Of a stretch of 64,000 nt of DNA, positions 59,090 to 64,000 are shown piece after piece. Within the stretch, counting starts at the first letter, position 1. Every line of letters starts with the position of its first letter. The notes under the pieces are model-generated. The model was not told the origin of the DNA. It saw nothing but the letters and a program-made list of their open reading frames with translations, and did not search any database. Origin of the DNA: Spironucleus salmonicida (lineage: Eukaryota > Fornicata > Diplomonadida > Hexamitidae); contig CM035318.1 of NCBI GenBank assembly GCA_000497125.2, positions 62,001-126,000 of the forward strand. The letters are read 5' to 3'. The position numbers and the translations under genes are program-made.

Positions 59090-62000
59090 ATGTTGAGTAA
59101 GTCAATTGTTGAGGAAGCGGCTGTTAAGTCAGCTTATGTGAAATATTCTGATTTATAGCGAGAAACTTTTAATGAATCATATCACTTCGGTGTTGATACT
59201 GTAAGGTTTTAAAATTTGGTTTACGTCAATGAAAATACGATTCTTTTTGCTTCAGGAAACGCTCTACGGTCATTTTCAATGTTATCATAAACACTTACAA
59301 CAGTTCCTACCGATTTACCAGGAGGTATTATTTGCACAGCTCAAACTTTTGATAATTAATTTGTTGCTGTTGGATATTCAGGAAAAACAGGCTATGTTAG
59401 GATTTTCGAAATTATTGCAGAATAATAGGAGAATTCATTCCCTGTTGTTTTGGATAAGAATGTATTTTTTAAGTTAGTAACCGAAATTTAAGATGTTGCT
59501 CTTGTTGGAGTAGACTGCTTATCTTTTAATCATACAAATAATTTACTTGCAGTAGTTACTTCAGCACCAGATTATAATTTGATGATTTATGAATGGAGAT
59601 CGGCTAAGTTATAATTAAAAGCCAAAGCTTTTACAAATTCCGTATTTAGGATATAGTTTTGTAAATACACACCTGAACAGTTAATTACCGGTGGTAAAAA
59701 CCATATCAAATTTTGGTAAATGGCTGCAACCTTTACTGGCTTTAAGCTTAAAGGTGATTTGGCAAAGTTTGGTATACTTGATGCTTCTGACACAGTCGCC
59801 TTTGGTGAATTACCTTGTGGAAATTTTATTTCTGGATAGGGGACAGGTGAGTTAGCACTATGGGATTTTACATCTGTTAGATTAGTATATAGAAGAAGTC
59901 AAACAAAATAATGCCACGATGGAAGAATCGAATTTTTATAAATTGATGCTACTGATATTTGGACAACTGGAAACTAATAATTAGTATAAACTTTAGAACT
60001 GTGTGGCATACCTTAGTAATCTGATGGGTGGTGGGAATAAGTTCCTGAGGAGAATACAAAAGGTTAGGATTTGAAAAAACCATTTCCAGTTATAGTAACA
60101 GGAGGATCTGATGGTTATATTAGAATTTGGTCAGGCCATGAGATTATGCAGTCTTAATTTATTGAAAAAGAAGATGCTTCTTTATACTATGATATTCAGC
60201 CAGTTGAAGAAATTTTCATTGGTAAAGGTGTTATTGTAAGAAATATCATATTTTCAACAGATAAGACTACAGCAATAATTTAAGATGCTGGATTAGGTGG
60301 ATTTATCAAAATGAACATCGCTGATCGTACATTTTAAAGACTGTATTATGGTCATGCGGGGCCGGTCAAGGGCATCGCATTTGCTAATAGTTCTACTTCA
60401 CTTAATCCTTCTAATGAGTCTTGTAACTAATTTAAAGCAAGATCTAATCTTGTTGCGACTATTGGTGCTTCTGGTGCAGTATTTTTACATGATGTTATTT
60501 CAAGGAAGTTGGTTGCCACTAAAATAACTGCATAGTTAGATGCTACTTCATGCCACTTTATTCATAATACTCTTTGCCTTGTTGTTGGTTATGAAGATGG
60601 ATCAGTTCGTTTGTTTTCATTATTTACAGAGGAACTGGATGATTAAGCTGAGTTACTATCCTTAATTACTGTTTATCGTTGTTTTAAAACTGCTGTTACC
60701 GATATTACATGTTCAGCAAGAGGTGTTATAACTCTAATTAATGAATAAGGATAAATATTTTTAATAGATACTAATCTTTGTTTAGTGAGAAAAGAAGAAA
60801 AGATATCTGCTGCAGATTAGAATTAGGTGAAACTTAATTCTATGGCTCAAGGCTTAATAAATGTAGTTGTTGATGGAAACCAAGATGAAGAGACCAAAGC
60901 AGCTACAGAACTGGCTCGAAGAAATGCAAAAGGCAAATTAGGTATAAGCAGCTAAGATGTACATCCGATTTGCTTAATTGATTGTTGTAAACTTATATTT
61001 GGTGAAGAAACAAGTAAGCTTTTGAAATTTCCAATTTGGATAGACGAGACACATATATCATTTGTAGTATCAGGTGATAGAAAAAGCGATAATCGAATGG
61101 TTATAGTATAAGTTCCAGCAATTGAAGAAATTATTTAGTATAGAAGCTCACATCCTGAATAAGTTTTATAATCAACTTTATTTGGTGAATCTGAGCACTC
61201 GCTTATTAGTTTTGATATTACTGATTTTATACCCAAGTAAAATATTAAATTTGTTAATGTTCATGTTCCCCCTAGTCAGTTACCAGGTACCAACGAAGGT
61301 ACTGTTGCTAAAATTGAGCAATAAGTAGTTTCGAATAAAATTTAGGCAATGCTACCTTCAAAATCAGCGTTAGAAGATGCTATGGAAGCATTAAAATAAA
61401 TGGGAGGGGGAGATGATCAAAAAGAGGAAGAGGAAGAAGAGGAAGAATTAGATGATCTTGGCCAGCCTATTGAAAAAGATAAGAAAAAGAAAAAGAAGAA
61501 ACTAGGTATTTTAGATCCGTTAGATGAGGATTTAAAATAGTCCATTTAGTATGATTTTTAATAAGTATCTGTTACTAGGTCAGACGGATTTGTGTCAACC
61601 ACTGCAACAGAGGGATAATAATTGTAAATTTTGTTGGAAGTATTTGTAGATTAAGATATTTAAAACAGAGCTAAAAATGCGATGGATATGGTTAGAGCCC
61701 GTGCTGAAGCTGCCGCATTAGGTACTACGATATCAACTGCTGGTTAAGATGATCCATCTTTAGCTATGGCGTGTCTTGCTGTAGCAGATCTACGCGCACA
61801 GTATCGTTCTTCTATTTTGTACACATTTAGTTTGTAGGAATTAATAGAATATGCAAATTCAACTATTCAGTCTTTAACTATTTAACCAAAAATTTCTACT
61901 CCAATAGCAATGCCAGAAAATTTAATAGATGTACCTTTGTTTACGGAATCTATTATTGAAGATGATAATTATAAGATATAGAATCCAATTTCTGTGAAAA

Positions 62001-64000
62001 TATTAATTAAGAAGCCTCTTTAGACATATGCTATTGCGCTTAAAAATATTACGGAATTTTGCACATCCTAAACATAGAAATCAAGTATGTAATAGTATTA
62101 CGAAAGTAACTACGTACCATATGGATGTTTGTACTCTATAATTGAAGGTGGTGATTTAGTGGTTTAAACATTTGATAAGCTTGAAGATTTTGATTAATTA
62201 AATAATGAATCAGCAAAAGTATAGTTTTTAGATAGAAGATATTTATTTAGTATTGGATAGGTATAGACTGGTTTGAACTGTTTATAAATAGGATTTGGTG
62301 GCCATTGCATCGGTGTCGGAGATAATAGTGGTAATATGTACTGCATTTTTACTAATATTTTCAACAAATATATCGAATAAGAAATAATTGAGAGTTTGGA
62401 GAAACATATTAATGGGATTTCTTATTGCTATAAATAAGATACGCTATGGAGTACAGGAAATGCTGTAATTTAGCTTAATAGAGCTGTATAATATAAAGAC
62501 GAGGTTATTTCTTTATTGCCTGTAGGATCGTAAATAGACAAAAATGCTATTAATTAAGTTTTATGTGAAATAGAAGATTTTGTTTAAGTTAAAACAATAG
62601 AAGAAACCAGACTACAAGCACTCGATGCTGCTGATAATATGCGTGGAGCTGATTCTAAAGCTGGAGTTTAGGCTAAAATTGATTAACTAAAATTAAGATA
62701 TTAAGCTATGTTGAAAGAAAATGAATAGTAAAGCCAATCAAGAAGACTATAAGTCCATGAGATATCTCCAGATTTATAACTAACGAATGGATGGATTAAA
62801 AGAGAAGAAGCCAGAGCATTTGAATTATTATAGAACGAGCTAGGAGCTGTCATGAATAGTACTATTGAAAAAATATTTAATTTATAATAAGCTTTCCCTC
62901 TTATCGAGTTGCCACTTTCAGTTAGTTCTTTTTCGTCAGCTACTACTTCTGTTTAATCATTTAGATTGGTTCCATTGCCTAACGATTTTGAAAACTAACT
63001 TTGTAAAGGTTTAGGCGTAGGATCTTTATAAGAACTAGAAGAATTGTAAAATTCAACATTTGCTAACACTCTTAATTAGACAATGGATACTACGATGAGC
63101 AAGTTAAATGATACACTCGGAGATTCTATGATGTTATCAAATAATGAAGATTAATTGGCTTCATAAACAGTTAAACACAATTAAATTTAAATTAAAGCAC
63201 CAAAGTCACTTAGACCTGTTGATAAAATAGTTAAATAATTATTGAATGAATAAAAAGGAATTAAAACTGTAAATGACGATGGAGCTAGTGATTTTGATAC
63301 TAAAAAGGCTAGAATTTAGTAAAGAGCTCAATAAAGAGAAGAACGTATGTCTAGATATAGAGAAATTCTTGATAGAAAACCAGATCCAAGAAGTATCCAT
63401 CCGGATGACAGTGCTGTTATTCTATAAGCACAAAAGACTTTCGGAACTTTCCCACTTAAAATGTAGGATGATTATATTTCTATAATTTAAAAGCTATAAG
63501 AAGAATAAGAAAAAATCGCAATGTTGAATCCTTAGGATGCAATTTAGATTAATCCAGGAGAGAATAGAGAAGGAAAGTGGTTAGAATTCTTATTCACATT
63601 AAAAGGCCTTCAAGATGCAAAGAAAGAATTCAATTCTAGGGTTAGAGTGTTGTTTGCACATAAGTAAGCGGTTGTCAAGGCAGTTTCAATGTTTAAATAA
63701 GAAGCTCTTAGAATTTCAGCTCTAATCAAAGAGCTAGTTGGCCCTGCTATAGCGGATGAGTTAGATGCTATTCAGTCAGAAGAGATTAACCCTGATTATA
63801 TTATTTCGTTTATAAATCTTTATCCTGAAGAAGAGAAATTTGTTATTAAGGAAAAGATGATGACTTCTTGGAATAAATTCCTTGCAGATAAGTAAATTTT
63901 AGAGCATGTCTAATAACTTAATAATGATGAAGATAAAATCCATATATTCTTTTAGTAGCTCTAGTTAGAACTTGGTGATATTTTCAATTCTGATGAATTT
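59090..64000 (+). CDS. CFAP44: CFAP44-like WD-repeat flagellar protein, partial at 3' end
   Basis: One frame from ATG to the end of the window (1637 codons seen). The N-terminal half contains two series of WD-like repeats, for example QLITGGKNHIKFW, GQGTGELALWDF and VTGGSDGYIRIWSG. Near residues 775-805 there is an acidic run followed by a Lys run. The C-terminal half is helical and coiled coil. This architecture (double WD propeller plus coiled coil) fits the CFAP43/CFAP44 tether proteins that link inner dynein arms to the axoneme; CFAP44 is preferred on the pattern after the propeller, but CFAP43 or CFAP57 relatives are not excluded. The 3' end lies outside the window. Confidence 0.6.

Noticed and set aside
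1-64000. tRNA genes, CRISPR arrays, telomeric repeats, transposases or viral-type elements
   Set aside because: None was recognised in any frame or strand; T-loop-like strings such as GGTTCAATCC near 15620 are inside coding frames without a cloverleaf.

Overview
The window comes from a compact, AT-rich nuclear genome that uses the ciliate-type code: TAA and TAG read as glutamine and TGA is the only stop. Read this way, the many short standard-code ORFs fuse into long uninterrupted genes. Enolase, Sec61-alpha, uS2, TOR and a roughly 4.9 kb flagellar WD-repeat gene all need TAR=Q and all the complete ones end at TGA. Ciliary genes (SHIPPO-repeat protein, CFAP44-like, CFAP92-like, TBCCD1-like, polo-like kinase) show a ciliated or flagellated cell. 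A TAF7-like factor, RFC1, Rictor-like protein and U2 snRNA argue against the most reduced diplomonads. A ciliate or a TAR=Q oxymonad flagellate are the best guesses; the sequence alone does not settle it.

Layout. 0.5-9 kb: uncharacterised proteins, a cyclic-nucleotide-binding-like protein and an FHA-pseudokinase gene that reads best with two short introns. 9.1 kb: a U2 snRNA gene. 9.3-15.5 kb: SHIPPO protein, a small protein, a CFAP92-like protein and a polo-like kinase. 15.6-17.8 kb: poorly resolved small ORFs, perhaps exons. 17.8-27.8 kb: class III nucleotide cyclase, N-acetylglucosamine-kinase-like protein, RFC1, coiled-coil proteins, uS2, TAF7, an ALG1-like glycosyltransferase and Sec61-alpha. 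27.9-33.5 kb: membrane HECT ligase, Vma12-like factor, TatD nuclease, small proteins and a kinase. 34-47.3 kb: TOR kinase, a DHHC palmitoyltransferase and Rictor, i.e. two core TORC2 subunits close together. 48-50.6 kb: a gene-poor island holding a 970-bp copy of the middle of Sec61-alpha. 50.6-64 kb: an unknown protein, TBCCD1, enolase, unknowns including a 1114-aa protein, and a CFAP44-like gene running off the end.

Genes alternate strands with very short spacers (2-60 bp is common), and one convergent pair overlaps by 15 bp. Most genes have no intron. The few proposed introns are short (38-73 nt, GT..AG) and rescue frames; U2 snRNA independently supports a working spliceosome.

The most unusual feature is Sec61-alpha. 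Its ends are AT-rich like the neighbouring genes, but residues about 116-439 are GC-rich, and exactly this block (970 bp, three synonymous differences, no indel) is repeated in inverted orientation 21.6 kb away as a headless, tailless fragment. The coincidence of the composition break with the repeat ends suggests gene conversion from the fragment, or from a shared GC-rich source, into the AT-rich gene. An assembly error must also be excluded.
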